Assembly: GCF_022532105.1 (NCBI RefSeq)
Contig: NZ_CP092832.1
Span: forward strand, 682,001-746,000
Origin: Flavobacterium sp. HJ-32-4
GTDB taxonomy: Bacteria; Bacteroidota; Bacteroidia; Flavobacteriales; Flavobacteriaceae
DNA length: 64,000 nt
Direction of reading: 5' to 3'
A program made the position numbers and the translations under genes. Shown piece by piece: positions 1 through 8,175 of this stretch; the stretch's first letter is position 1, and every line of letters starts with the position of its first letter. The notes beneath the pieces were generated by a model. The model saw only the letters and a list, made by a program, of their open reading frames with translations, was not told the DNA's origin and searched no databases.

Positions 1-350
1 CCAAAATCCATGAGATGGGACCAAAATATGTCGTCATCAAGAAAGGCGAACACGGCGCGTTGTTGTTCCACGGAAAAGACATCTTCTTCGCTCCGGCCCT
101 GCCGCTGGAAGACGTATTTGACCCAACCGGGGCCGGTGATACCTTCGCGGGTGGTTTTGCAGGCTACATCGCACAGAGTGAGAACGTCTCGTTTGACAAT
201 ATGAAAAATGCCATCATCTATGGCTCGAACCTTGCGTCGTTCTGTGTCGAGAAGTTCGGCACCGAGCGAATGGAAAAACTCGAAAAACAGGAGGTGAACG
301 ACCGGCTGCGACAGTTCAAAGCCCTCACCCAATTCGAGATTACGACCTAA
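1..350 (+). CDS. PfkB-family carbohydrate/nucleoside kinase, C-terminal part (partial)
   Basis: The open frame runs in from the left edge (first full codon at base 3) and stops at 348-350, so only the last ~116 residues are present. The motif DPTGAGDTFAGGF is PfkB signature 2, holding the anion hole and the catalytic Asp of ribokinase/adenosine kinase-type sugar kinases, which transfer the ATP gamma-phosphate to a sugar hydroxyl. The substrate cannot be read from this fragment. In this lineage a PfkB kinase next to the PurF-like gene is often called adenosine kinase; that is inference here. A terminator hairpin follows immediately. Confidence 0.85.
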   Translation, partial: KIHEMGPKYVVIKKGEHGALLFHGKDIFFAPALPLEDVFDPTGAGDTFAGGFAGYIAQSENVSFDNMKNAIIYGSNLASFCVEKFGTERMEKLEKQEVNDRLRQFKALTQFEITT

Positions 351-354
351 ATAC

Positions 355-375
355 GCCCCTTCATGGGGCTTTTTT
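355..375 (+). terminator. Intrinsic terminator after the PfkB kinase
   Basis: GCCCC / GGGGC stem with a 5-base loop followed by six T residues, starting 4 bases after the kinase stop codon. Confidence 0.8.
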
Positions 376-492
376 AATGCCGGTTGATACGGAACATGAA
401 GGGTAAAAACCTCATCGGATGTAGCAACCAAAAACGACAAACAACAACACAACTAAATGACGTAAGGAAAAGGCACATAACACGCAACGAAT

Positions 493-527
493 GTTCATCG
501 TTCATCGTTCATTGTTCATTGTTCCTT
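493..527 (+). repeat. Solo heptamer array (GTTCATY x5)
   Basis: Five 7-base units in tandem: GTTCATC twice, GTTCATT twice, then GTTCCTT. The array lies 18 bases upstream of the chosen PurF-like start. No reverse-complement partner arm is nearby. It has the same build as the arms of the hairpin elements in the suf/hem region, with a unit most like the array at 31484-31563. It is readable as coding if translation began at 491, but that would add 18 low-complexity residues before the conserved N-terminus. Confidence 0.7.
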
Positions 528-544
528 TCCTGCTCCCAACAAAA

Positions 545-2443
545 ATGAGTGACAGCATCAAACACGAATGTGGCATTGCCCTTCTCCGGCTGAAAAAGCC
601 CCTTTCCTTTTACCGCGAGAAATACGGCTCGGCTTTTTATGGCATCAACAAGATGTACCTGTTGATGGAGAAACAGCACAACCGCGGACAAGACGGTGCC
701 GGATTCGCCTCGATCAAGCTTGACGTCGCGCCCGGCCAACGCTATATCAGCCGTGTGCGCTCGAACGACTCGCAACCGATACGCGATATCTTCGACCAGA
801 TCAACGACCGTATCAACGAAGCCATGGCGGAACGTCCGGATTATCAGGAAGACATGGCAGCCCTCAAGGCCGGTGTGCCTTATATAGGGGAATTGTTCCT
901 GGGCCACGTGCGCTATGGTACGTTTGGCAAGAACAGCATCGAAAGCGTACACCCGTTCCTGCGGCAAAACAACTGGATGCACCGCAACCTTATCGTCGCC
1001 GGTAACTTCAACATGACCAATGTAACCGAGCTGTTCAACAGCCTGGTCGAATTGGGTATGCATCCTAAGGAAATGGCCGACACCGTAACGGTGATGGAGA
1101 AAATCGGGCACTTCCTTGACGACGCGGTCGCCGATCTGTACCAGGAATGTAAGAACAACGGTTTGTCGAAACGCGAGGCTTCGGAAGTCATCGCGCAAAA
1201 GCTCGACATCACCCGCATCCTGAAACGCGCCTCAAGAGGCTGGGACGGTGGTTATGCGATGGCCGGTCTTTTCGGTCACGGAGATGCCTTCGTTTTCCGG
1301 GATCCGGCGGGTATTCGTCCGGCCTACTATTACGAGGATGATGAAATTGTGGTGGTGGCCTCCGAACGTCCGGTCATCCAAACGGTCTTCAACGTGCCGT
1401 TTGAGGCGGTGAAGGAACTTGGCCCCGGGAATGCCGTCATCATCAAGAAAAACGGTACGGTATCTGAAGAGAATATCATCACCCCGACCATCAAAAAAGC
1501 CTGTTCGTTCGAACGGATTTACTTTTCAAGGGGAAGCGATGCCGAAATCTATGAAGAACGCAAGCAGCTCGGCCGCCTTGTTTTCCCGGCCGTGATGGAT
1601 GCGGTGGAACAAGACATCGCCAACACCGTTTTCTCGTATATCCCGAACACGGCGGAAACGTCCTTTTTCGGGATGACAGAAGCCGCGCAGGGCTTCCTTA
1701 ATAAAAAGAAAAACAAGCTCATCCTCGACCAGCACCGCACCCTGACGGAAGCCGGACTCATGGAGATCCTGGCCGAGAAAGTGCGTACGGAGAAGATTGC
1801 CATAAAAGATGCCAAGCTGCGCACCTTCATCACCGAAGACAGCAGCCGCGATGACCTTGTCGCGCACGTGTATGATGTGACGTATGGCGTTATCAAACCG
1901 ACCGATAATCTCGTGATCATCGACGACTCGATTGTGAGGGGCACAACCCTGAAAATGAGTATCATCAAAATGATGGACCGCCTGCGGCCGAAACGCATCG
2001 TCGTGGTGTCGTCGGCGCCCCAGATTCGCTATCCCGACTGCTATGGCATCGACATGGCGAAGCTCGAAGGACTCGTGGCCTTCCGGGCGGCATTGGCGTT
2101 GTTGAAAGAACGGAACCTGTATCACATCGTCGACGAAGTATACCATAAATGCAAGCAACAGGAAAACCTGGCGGATGCCGAAGTGACCAACCACGTCACC
2201 GCCATTTACGCGCCGTTCACAGATACTGAGATTTCCGATAAAATCGCGGAAATGCTCCGTCCGGATGACATCCAGGCAGACGTAAAGATTATCTTCCAGA
2301 CCGTGGAAGACCTACACCGCGCCTGTCCGAAAAACCTGGGCGATTGGTACTTCACCGGCGACTATCCGACGCCGGGCGGGAACCGGGTGGTCAACCGCGC
2401 GTTCATGAATTTCTACGAAGGAAAAGACGCCCGCGCCTATTGA
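545..2443 (+). CDS. Amidophosphoribosyltransferase-like protein (PurF family, long Bacteroidota form)
   Basis: 632 residues. Class II glutamine amidotransferase domain at the N-terminus with the nucleophile Cys9 in MSDSIKHECGIA, and a phosphoribosyltransferase domain with the PRPP-binding motif VIIDDSIVRGTT near residues 457-468. By family it transfers glutamine amide nitrogen to PRPP, giving phosphoribosylamine for purine synthesis. It is about 120-160 residues longer than classical PurF; the long form is typical of Flavobacteriia. The start at 545 was chosen because it places the nucleophile near the N-terminus; the in-frame ATG at 491 would translate a GTTCAT repeat array. Whether it is the main PurF or a paralogue cannot be decided here. 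Confidence 0.85.
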   Translation: MSDSIKHECGIALLRLKKPLSFYREKYGSAFYGINKMYLLMEKQHNRGQDGAGFASIKLDVAPGQRYISRVRSNDSQPIRDIFDQINDRINEAMAERPDYQEDMAALKAGVPYIGELFLGHVRYGTFGKNSIESVHPFLRQNNWMHRNLIVAGNFNMTNVTELFNSLVELGMHPKEMADTVTVMEKIGHFLDDAVADLYQECKNNGLSKREASEVIAQKLDITRILKRASRGWDGGYAMAGLFGHGDAFVFRDPAGIRPAYYYEDDEIVVVASERPVIQTVFNVPFEAVKELGPGNAVIIKKNGTVSEENIITPTIKKACSFERIYFSRGSDAEIYEERKQLGRLVFPAVMDAVEQDIANTVFSYIPNTAETSFFGMTEAAQGFLNKKKNKLILDQHRTLTEAGLMEILAEKVRTEKIAIKDAKLRTFITEDSSRDDLVAHVYDVTYGVIKPTDNLVIIDDSIVRGTTLKMSIIKMMDRLRPKRIVVVSSAPQIRYPDCYGIDMAKLEGLVAFRAALALLKERNLYHIVDEVYHKCKQQENLADAEVTNHVTAIYAPFTDTEISDKIAEMLRPDDIQADVKIIFQTVEDLHRACPKNLGDWYFTGDYPTPGGNRVVNRAFMNFYEGKDARAY

Positions 2444-2640
2444 TCGTCGCCGTTGCGAAAAAGGTGTTTCGCGCACCTCAAGATTGCTAAAAAGGTGAAA
2501 AACAGGGCAGAATACGCATGGATTTTGCAGTACATCGAATTTATAGGTCGTTCATCTAAAAGTTTTGACGGAAAAGTACTATCGCCATAGCTTTGGTTCA
2601 CCATGGAATTAGTAGGTTAAGTTTATGGTAGATTTGGGGC

Positions 2641-2672
2641 AAAAAGGGTGAAAGTAACATTTCACCTTTTTT
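2641..2672 (+). terminator. Intrinsic terminator, distal to the PurF-like gene
   Basis: A-rich GTGAAA / TTTCAC hairpin with flanking AAAAAGG / CTTTTTT, closing on a T tract. It lies about 200 bases after the stop codon, so the transcript would have a long 3' untranslated end. Confidence 0.6.
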
Positions 2673-2741
2673 ATTTTATATCGGTTCCGATTTTGGCGAC
2701 ATTACCCAGTAGCCATCGCCCCACCGCCCGAAAAAAGGCAT

Positions 2742-2768
2742 AAAAAAACGGCCAGGGGTTCCGGCCGT
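2742..2768 (-). terminator. Intrinsic terminator of the OmpA lipoprotein
   Basis: ACGGCC / GGCCGT stem. On the minus strand it is followed by a run of seven T residues (plus-strand A's 2742-2748). It sits 22 bases beyond the stop of the OmpA lipoprotein gene. Confidence 0.8.
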
Positions 2769-2790
2769 TCTTCTGAAGAAAAAACACAAT

Positions 2791-3753
2791 TTAAAATTCG
2801 TTCAGCATCTTTGAGATCTCGTCGAGTTTCGGCGTCAGGATGATTTCGATGCGGCGGTTCTTCGCCTTTCCTTCCGCTGTTTCATTTGAGGCAATTGGGG
2901 CATATTCACTACGCCCGGCCGCTGTAAGATTCGCTTTTACTACCCCTTTGTTTTCGGTAAGGATGTTGACCACCGCCGTCGCCCTCTTGGTCGACAAATC
3001 CCAGTTATTTTCAACCGACCCAACCGATCCGGCGAACTTCTGGTCGTCGGTATGGCCTTCGATCAAGACACCGATGTCGGGGTTCTGCGCCAATACTTTG
3101 GCAACTTCCACCACCGCTTTGCGTCCTTCAGGGTTCACCGTCCAGCTTCCGGTTTGGAATAACAGTTTGTTCTCCATCGACACATATACTTTGCCATTCT
3201 TTTGTTCGATGGTAAGTCCTTTGCCTTCAAAGGCGTTGAGTGCCTTCGACAACGTTTCCTTCAACTTCTTCATCGCCGCATCTTTCTGCGACATCATGCT
3301 CTCCAGTTCGGCGAGTCGTTGCGAACTGCTTTCGAGGTCGGCCTTGAGTTTGTTAAGGCGTTCCTGTTCGGCGGCAAGGGCCTTTTCTTTTGCCTCGAGT
3401 TGTGCCAACAGCGTGCGGTTTTTATCCATATTCGACTTGAGCGCGTCGTCGCTGTTCTTCTCAAGTGCCGCATACGACGACTGCAACGTCTTCAGGTTGC
3501 TGTTGGCCGCTGCGAGGTCGGCCTGCAATTTGTCACGTTCGGCCTTTAGCTTGTCGTGTTCTTTTTGCAGATTGGCATAGTTGAGGTCGAGTTGGTTTTT
3601 GGTTTGCGTCAGGTCTTCGAGGTCGTCAGAGAGTTTGCGGTTCTCTTTCTTCAACTCGGCAAACTTGTTTTCGAGATCGGTGTAGACCTTTTTCGAAACG
3701 CAGGAAGTCGTCAGTGCGGCGATCAGCAGCAGTGCGGAAACGTTCTTAATCAT
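2791..3753 (-). CDS. OmpA-family lipoprotein with long coiled coil
   Basis: 320 residues. The N-terminal lipoprotein signal MIKNVSALLLIAALTTSC puts a lipobox Cys at residue 18. A heptad-rich, Lys/Glu/Leu-rich coiled coil covers roughly residues 25-175. An OmpA/MotB peptidoglycan-binding domain covers about 200-310 (IEGHTDDQ, the NRRIEI end motif). It probably links the outer membrane to the cell wall through a periplasmic rod. The start at 3753 was chosen over the in-frame ATG at 3786 because it begins the signal peptide directly. It lies 29 bases downstream of the exonuclease III gene on the same strand and may be co-transcribed with it. Confidence 0.88.
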   Translation of the reverse strand: MIKNVSALLLIAALTTSCVSKKVYTDLENKFAELKKENRKLSDDLEDLTQTKNQLDLNYANLQKEHDKLKAERDKLQADLAAANSNLKTLQSSYAALEKNSDDALKSNMDKNRTLLAQLEAKEKALAAEQERLNKLKADLESSSQRLAELESMMSQKDAAMKKLKETLSKALNAFEGKGLTIEQKNGKVYVSMENKLLFQTGSWTVNPEGRKAVVEVAKVLAQNPDIGVLIEGHTDDQKFAGSVGSVENNWDLSTKRATAVVNILTENKGVVKANLTAAGRSEYAPIASNETAEGKAKNRRIEIILTPKLDEISKMLNEF

Positions 3754-3782
3754 AGGAGGGTTATATAAGTACTTTATATTTA

Positions 3783-4547
3783 TCATGCTTCTATTTCGGC
3801 CATCACCGGACAGTGGTCGGAGTGCCGTGCTTCCGGCAGGATGACAGCCCGGCGGAGGCGGTGTTCAAGTTCGCGGGCGACCAATATATAATCGATACGC
3901 CAGCCTTTGTTATTGTTGCGGGCATTCGCGCGGTAGCTCCACCACGAATAATGATGCGGGTCTTTGTTGAAATGTCGGAAACTGTCAACGAACCCACTAT
4001 TGATGAAGGCGTCAAGCCAGGCGCGCTCGGCCGGCAGGAAGCCCGAAACGTTGGCATTCCGGATCGGATCGTGTATGTCAATGGCCTGATGGCAGATGTT
4101 ATAGTCGCCGCAGATCACCAAATGCGGAATTTCGGCCCGCAATTGTGCCACATAAGCATGGAAATCGTCCATATACATAAACTTATGGTCGAGCCGGTCC
4201 ATGTTGGTGCCGGAAGGAAGATAGAGACTCATCACCGACACGTCGTCAAAATCAACACGGAGGTTCCGCCCTTCGAAATCCATGTGTTCGATACCGGTTC
4301 CAAAAACGACGCGTTGGGGCTTTATTTTGGACAGGATGGCGACGCCGCTGTAGCCTTTCTTCTGCGCCGGATACCAATAATGATACGGATAACCCGCCTT
4401 TTCAAATTCCGCCACCGGCACCTGGTCGGGCGTGGCTTTGATTTCCTGCAGACAGATGACATCGGGGTCGGCTGACACCAGCCAGTCGAGAAACCCCTTT
4501 GTGAGCGCGGCGCGGATGCCGTTTACATTGTAGGAAATGATCTTCAA
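3783..4547 (-). CDS. xth: Exodeoxyribonuclease III (AP endonuclease)
   Basis: 254 residues, the full length of the exonuclease III/AP endonuclease family. The N-terminus MKIISYNVNGIRAA, the metal-binding Glu in CLQEIKA, the catalytic Asp/Asn in GDYNICH, and the closing SDHCPV motif are all present. It cleaves DNA 5' to abasic sites and removes 3'-blocking groups in base excision repair. A TAnnTTTG box lies 28 bases upstream. Confidence 0.95.
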   Translation of the reverse strand: MKIISYNVNGIRAALTKGFLDWLVSADPDVICLQEIKATPDQVPVAEFEKAGYPYHYWYPAQKKGYSGVAILSKIKPQRVVFGTGIEHMDFEGRNLRVDFDDVSVMSLYLPSGTNMDRLDHKFMYMDDFHAYVAQLRAEIPHLVICGDYNICHQAIDIHDPIRNANVSGFLPAERAWLDAFINSGFVDSFRHFNKDPHHYSWWSYRANARNNNKGWRIDYILVARELEHRLRRAVILPEARHSDHCPVMAEIEA

Positions 4548-4574
4548 GGTCGCGTATTCGATTTAGGACGGTTT

Positions 4575-4582
4575 CAAATGTA
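4575..4582 (-). promoter_or_regulatory. Candidate -7 box TACATTTG for xth
   Basis: Minus-strand TACATTTG matches the Bacteroidota sigma -7 consensus TAnnTTTG, 28 bases before the xth start. I found no clear -33 element. Confidence 0.5.
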
Positions 4583-4685
4583 ACCGAAAAACCCGCGGTG
4601 ACGAAACGGCCCACCAAGCAGTTTTGAGCATAGTTTTAAACAACGTCAGGCACTCGGTCGACCGTACCGCGTAACAACATTTTGT

Positions 4686-4693
4686 TATCTTTG
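4686..4693 (+). promoter_or_regulatory. Candidate -7 box TATCTTTG for the acyltransferase fusion
   Basis: TATCTTTG matches TAnnTTTG, 25 bases before the ATG at 4719. The -33 region is not convincing. Confidence 0.5.
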
Positions 4694-4718
4694 CGACGGC
4701 CTCTTAAAACAAACGAAA

Positions 4719-6527
4719 ATGGGATTAGTGACCGCAAAGGAAGTCGCCAAAGCGATCAACGCCTCGAAGTATGGTGTCTTCGGGACCTTTTTAGGATGGG
4801 CGGTCATGAAAGCGTTGCAGATTTCGCGACTCAACAAAATCTACGACGACAACAAGCACCTGAAGGATGTCGAGTTCCTGAACGCCATCCTGGATCGTTT
4901 TGAGATCAAGTTCGAGGTGCCGGAAGAAGACCTGAAACGCCTTCCGAAAGAAGGCGCGTATATTACCATATCCAACCATCCGCTGGGCGGCATCGACGGC
5001 ATCCTATTGTTGAAACTGATGCTCGAACGCGAGCCGAATTTCAAGATTATCGCGAACTTCCTGCTCCACCGGATCGAACCGTTGAAGCCTTACATCATGC
5101 CCGTCAACCCTTTTGAGACGCACCGTGATGCGAAATCGAGTGTGGTGGGTATAAAGGAAACCCTGCGGCATCTGTCGGATGGCAAACCACTCGGCATGTT
5201 CCCGGCTGGCGAGGTGTCGACCTACAAAGACGGCAAATTGGTGGTTGATAAAGAATGGGAAGAAGGCGCGATCAAGGTCATCCGCAAGGCCCAGGTGCCG
5301 GTGGTGCCGATATACTTCCATGCCAAGAACAGCCGTTTCTTCTACTTCCTTTCGAAGTTGAGCGATACGTTGCGAACGGCGAAGTTACCGTCTGAGTTGT
5401 TTTCCCAGAAAGACCGCGTCATCCGCGTCCGGATTGGGAAGCCCATTTCGGTAGCCGAGCAGAATGAATACCAGTCATTGGACGATTATTCAGAGTTCCT
5501 GCGTCGGAAAACCTACATGCTGGCCAACCCGTACGAAAAAGACCAGAATTTCCTCGCGGCTGCCAGCAACAATCTGAAAATACCGAAAGTGCCGAAGCAG
5601 ATCGTGCTTCCGGCCAACCAAGACAAAATCATCGAGGAGGTGGCGGCGCTCCGGAAAGGTGATGCGCGTCTGCTGCAGAGTAAGAACTACGAAGTTTTCT
5701 TTACCAAAGCCGATACCATCCCGAATATCCTGCATGAAATCGGACGTCTTCGCGAGATTACGTTCCGTGAAGTCGGCGAAGGAACGAACGAAGCCATCGA
5801 CATCGATTCCTACGATTCGTACTACTACCATATGTTTCTGTGGGATGACGAGGCGAAGTTGATTGCCGGCGCGTATCGGATGGGCCTTGGTTCTGAAATT
5901 TATCCGTTGCGGGGTGTGAGTGGCTTTTACCTTCAGGAACTCTTCCGTTTTGAACCCGAGTTACACGACATGCTGAGTAAGTCTATTGAAATGGGACGTG
6001 CCTTCATCGTCAAGAGTTACCAGCAAAAGCCGATGCCGCTCTTTTTGCTGTGGAAAGGCATCATACACACAACGTTGCGCTATCCGGAACATGTATTCCT
6101 GATTGGCGGCGTCAGTATCAGCAACCAGTTCTCCGACTTCTCGAAATCGCTGATGATCGAGTTCATGAAATCAAACTATTATGACCCGTTCATTGCGCAG
6201 TATGTGCATGCCAAGAAGGAATACAAAGTCAAGTTGAAAGACGCCGACAAGGATTTCATTTTCGACGAGGCCGAATCGGACCTCAATAAATTCGACCGCA
6301 TCATCGATGAACTCGAACCAGGCAGTTTGCGATTGCCGGTGCTGATCAAGAAATATATCAAGCAGAATGCGAGGGTAGTGGCGTTTAATGTCGACCCGTT
6401 GTTCAATAATTCGGTTGACGGATTGATGTATATCCGGATCGCCGACATTCCGGAAAGCACCATGAAACCCGTTATGGAAGAATTCCAGGCCGAACTCGAA
6501 CGAAAACTGACGGAGCGGGGCGAATAG
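4719..6527 (+). CDS. Bifunctional lipid acyltransferase, PlsC-like + GNAT-like (OlsF-type)
   Basis: 602 residues in two parts. Residues ~1-280 are a lysophospholipid acyltransferase domain with NHPLGGIDG (His86, Asp92) and the FPAGEVS substrate motif. Residues ~300-590 resemble the GNAT-like N-acyltransferases that make N-acyl amino acids (E-x-x-R-F/Y-rich region, IGGVSISNQF). Fused proteins of this layout (OlsF) make ornithine-type aminolipids, the C-terminal part N-acylating the amino acid and the N-terminal part adding the second, ester-linked chain; in Bacteroidota related pairs make glycine lipids. The active-site spacing is H-x5-D rather than the usual H-x4-D of PlsC. The amino acid head group cannot be predicted. 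Confidence 0.78.
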   Translation: MGLVTAKEVAKAINASKYGVFGTFLGWAVMKALQISRLNKIYDDNKHLKDVEFLNAILDRFEIKFEVPEEDLKRLPKEGAYITISNHPLGGIDGILLLKLMLEREPNFKIIANFLLHRIEPLKPYIMPVNPFETHRDAKSSVVGIKETLRHLSDGKPLGMFPAGEVSTYKDGKLVVDKEWEEGAIKVIRKAQVPVVPIYFHAKNSRFFYFLSKLSDTLRTAKLPSELFSQKDRVIRVRIGKPISVAEQNEYQSLDDYSEFLRRKTYMLANPYEKDQNFLAAASNNLKIPKVPKQIVLPANQDKIIEEVAALRKGDARLLQSKNYEVFFTKADTIPNILHEIGRLREITFREVGEGTNEAIDIDSYDSYYYHMFLWDDEAKLIAGAYRMGLGSEIYPLRGVSGFYLQELFRFEPELHDMLSKSIEMGRAFIVKSYQQKPMPLFLLWKGIIHTTLRYPEHVFLIGGVSISNQFSDFSKSLMIEFMKSNYYDPFIAQYVHAKKEYKVKLKDADKDFIFDEAESDLNKFDRIIDELEPGSLRLPVLIKKYIKQNARVVAFNVDPLFNNSVDGLMYIRIADIPESTMKPVMEEFQAELERKLTERGE

Positions 6528-6781
6528 CCGCGATTTTGCTTTCCGTTAGCCCTCAACGAGTTGCATAATTTGGCTTTTTCGTTGCATTTTCACGATATTA
6601 CCTAAAAATTCCTAAAAAAATCGCGCCGTAGATAGGGTTTTTTTGTGGCGAAAACACTGCGAAAGGGGTAATAAATGTGAAAATAGTGTATTTTCTTTGG
6701 TCAATCGATGAAAAATACGCAAAAAACGAGGTTCACAGTCGGGCAGTTGTTACAAATAGTCGGGTCATGCCAAAATAATTC

Positions 6782-6789
6782 TATCTTTG
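6782..6789 (+). promoter_or_regulatory. Candidate -7 box TATCTTTG for the major OmpA gene
   Basis: TATCTTTG lies 25 bases before the ATG at 6815, in a 287-base AT-rich spacer (6528-6814) that holds no gene. Confidence 0.55.
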
Positions 6790-6814
6790 TGTTGAAGAAT
6801 TTAAAAACACAATT

Positions 6815-8098
6815 ATGAAAAAAGTATTACTAACGCTGGCGTTCGTGTCTTTCGCTGTAGCTAATACGTTTGGCCAGTCCGACTCGACGTATACTGGCAG
6901 CGACTACAACAAGTGGTCAATCGAGGTGGGAGCAGGTGTAAACAAACCGTTCAAAGCGTTCACTGAGCGTTATCGTTCTGGAGTAGAGCCTCTTACCGTG
7001 AATCTCGGAGCCCGTTACATGTTCAACACGAAATTCGGTTTGAAATTGACTGGAGAGTTGAGCAAGTTTAAAGATTTTGACTCAAGCTTGCCATTCGAAA
7101 GCCAATACATCACGGCGAATCTCCAGGGAGTATTCAACCTTGGCCGTATCATGAACTTTGAACAGTTCACAAAGAGCTTCAACCTTTTGGCGCACGCCGG
7201 TGCGGGTTGGTACCAACTGACTTTCGACGGAGATGGTGCCGCTGAAGGGCAGGATAATGGTATTAACTTCATGGGAGGTCTGACCGGACAAATCAAACTG
7301 TCGAAGCGTATCGTATTCAACCTCGACGCAACGCTGTACGCAAACTCATTGCAACAGAAGAACTTCGACGGTTACGGAACCATCGACGGCCAGGTATTTG
7401 ATGCGTGGATGCTGACCGCTACAGGTGGTTTCACGTTCTACCTCGGAAGCAAAGATGTTCATGCTGACTGGTATATCGAAAGCGATAAAACAAAAGAGCA
7501 ACTTGATGCGCTTGAAAAGCGTGTGGGTGACCTCGAAACCATGCTGAACGATACCGACAAAGACGGTGTGCCGGATTACCTTGATGCTGAGCCAAACACT
7601 ACTACAGGTGTAGCGGTGAATTCAAAAGGCCAGGCCATCGACAACAACGGAAATGGCGTTCCGGATGAGTTGGAGAGCTACATGACCAAAACATATGGCG
7701 ACCCAACAAAATCAGCTACGTCTTCAAGCACATACGTTTCAAACAACGAGTTGATCCGCAACCTTATCAATGAAGGATATGTTTGCTCCTACTTCAACTT
7801 CAACGAATCAAAACCAACAAACGTTTCAACAGAAGGCATCGATTTCATTCTTACCTACCTGAGAAACAACCCGAAAGCAAACGTAGAAATCATCGGACAT
7901 GCTGACGAAATCGGCCGTACGGCTTACAACGACCAACTGTCTGTGAAACGTGCTGAGGCTGTGAAAGCGATCCTCGTGAAAGCGAAAATCGATGCGTCAC
8001 GCCTGAAAGTAGTTCCTGCAGGTGAAGATCGTTCAGTCGACTCTTCTTCTGATGGTGCCCGTAAACTGGTACGTCGTGTAACGTTCCGTGTGAACTAA
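6815..8098 (+). CDS. Major outer-membrane OmpA-family porin-like protein
   Basis: 427 residues. Signal peptide MKKVLLTLAFVSFAVANTFGQ, an outer-membrane beta-barrel over about 22-215, a short coiled stretch (EQLDALEKRVGDLETML), Asp-rich calcium-binding type repeats at about 245-290 (DTDKDGVPDYLD, DNNGNGVPDELE) and a C-terminal OmpA peptidoglycan-binding domain at about 310-425. It anchors the outer membrane to the cell wall and is probably abundant: it has its own promoter, a strong terminator and codon use with fewer rare codons than its neighbours. Confidence 0.92.
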   Translation: MKKVLLTLAFVSFAVANTFGQSDSTYTGSDYNKWSIEVGAGVNKPFKAFTERYRSGVEPLTVNLGARYMFNTKFGLKLTGELSKFKDFDSSLPFESQYITANLQGVFNLGRIMNFEQFTKSFNLLAHAGAGWYQLTFDGDGAAEGQDNGINFMGGLTGQIKLSKRIVFNLDATLYANSLQQKNFDGYGTIDGQVFDAWMLTATGGFTFYLGSKDVHADWYIESDKTKEQLDALEKRVGDLETMLNDTDKDGVPDYLDAEPNTTTGVAVNSKGQAIDNNGNGVPDELESYMTKTYGDPTKSATSSSTYVSNNELIRNLINEGYVCSYFNFNESKPTNVSTEGIDFILTYLRNNPKANVEIIGHADEIGRTAYNDQLSVKRAEAVKAILVKAKIDASRLKVVPAGEDRSVDSSSDGARKLVRRVTFRVN

Positions 8099-8116
8099 TC
8101 ACCACACCAACCCATA

Positions 8117-8150
8117 AAAAACGCCCCGAGAATTCGGGGCGTTTTCTTTT
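8117..8150 (+). terminator. Strong intrinsic terminator of the OmpA gene
   Basis: Perfect 12-base stem AAAACGCCCCGA / TCGGGGCGTTTT with a 4-base loop, followed by a T-rich tract, 19 bases after the stop codon. Its A/T symmetry also lets it serve the converging menE gene. Confidence 0.88.
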
Positions 8151-8175
8151 TTATACTCCTTCTGCCTCCTTCTGA

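Larger units (their letters stand above)
2444..2790. other. Intergenic region between converging genes
   Basis: 347 bases with no supported gene. It holds two terminator hairpins, listed separately: 2641-2672 for the plus-strand PurF-like gene and 2742-2768 for the minus-strand OmpA lipoprotein. A short AGGTG/CACCT hairpin lies at about 2461-2480. I see nothing else recognisable between 2480 and 2640. Confidence 0.6.

Noticed and set aside
509..1198. 229-residue antisense open frame opposite the PurF-like gene (and a similar one at 1526-2194)
   Set aside because: Codon pattern is the complement of a well-conserved gene, with no recognisable motif and no promoter; a shadow frame.
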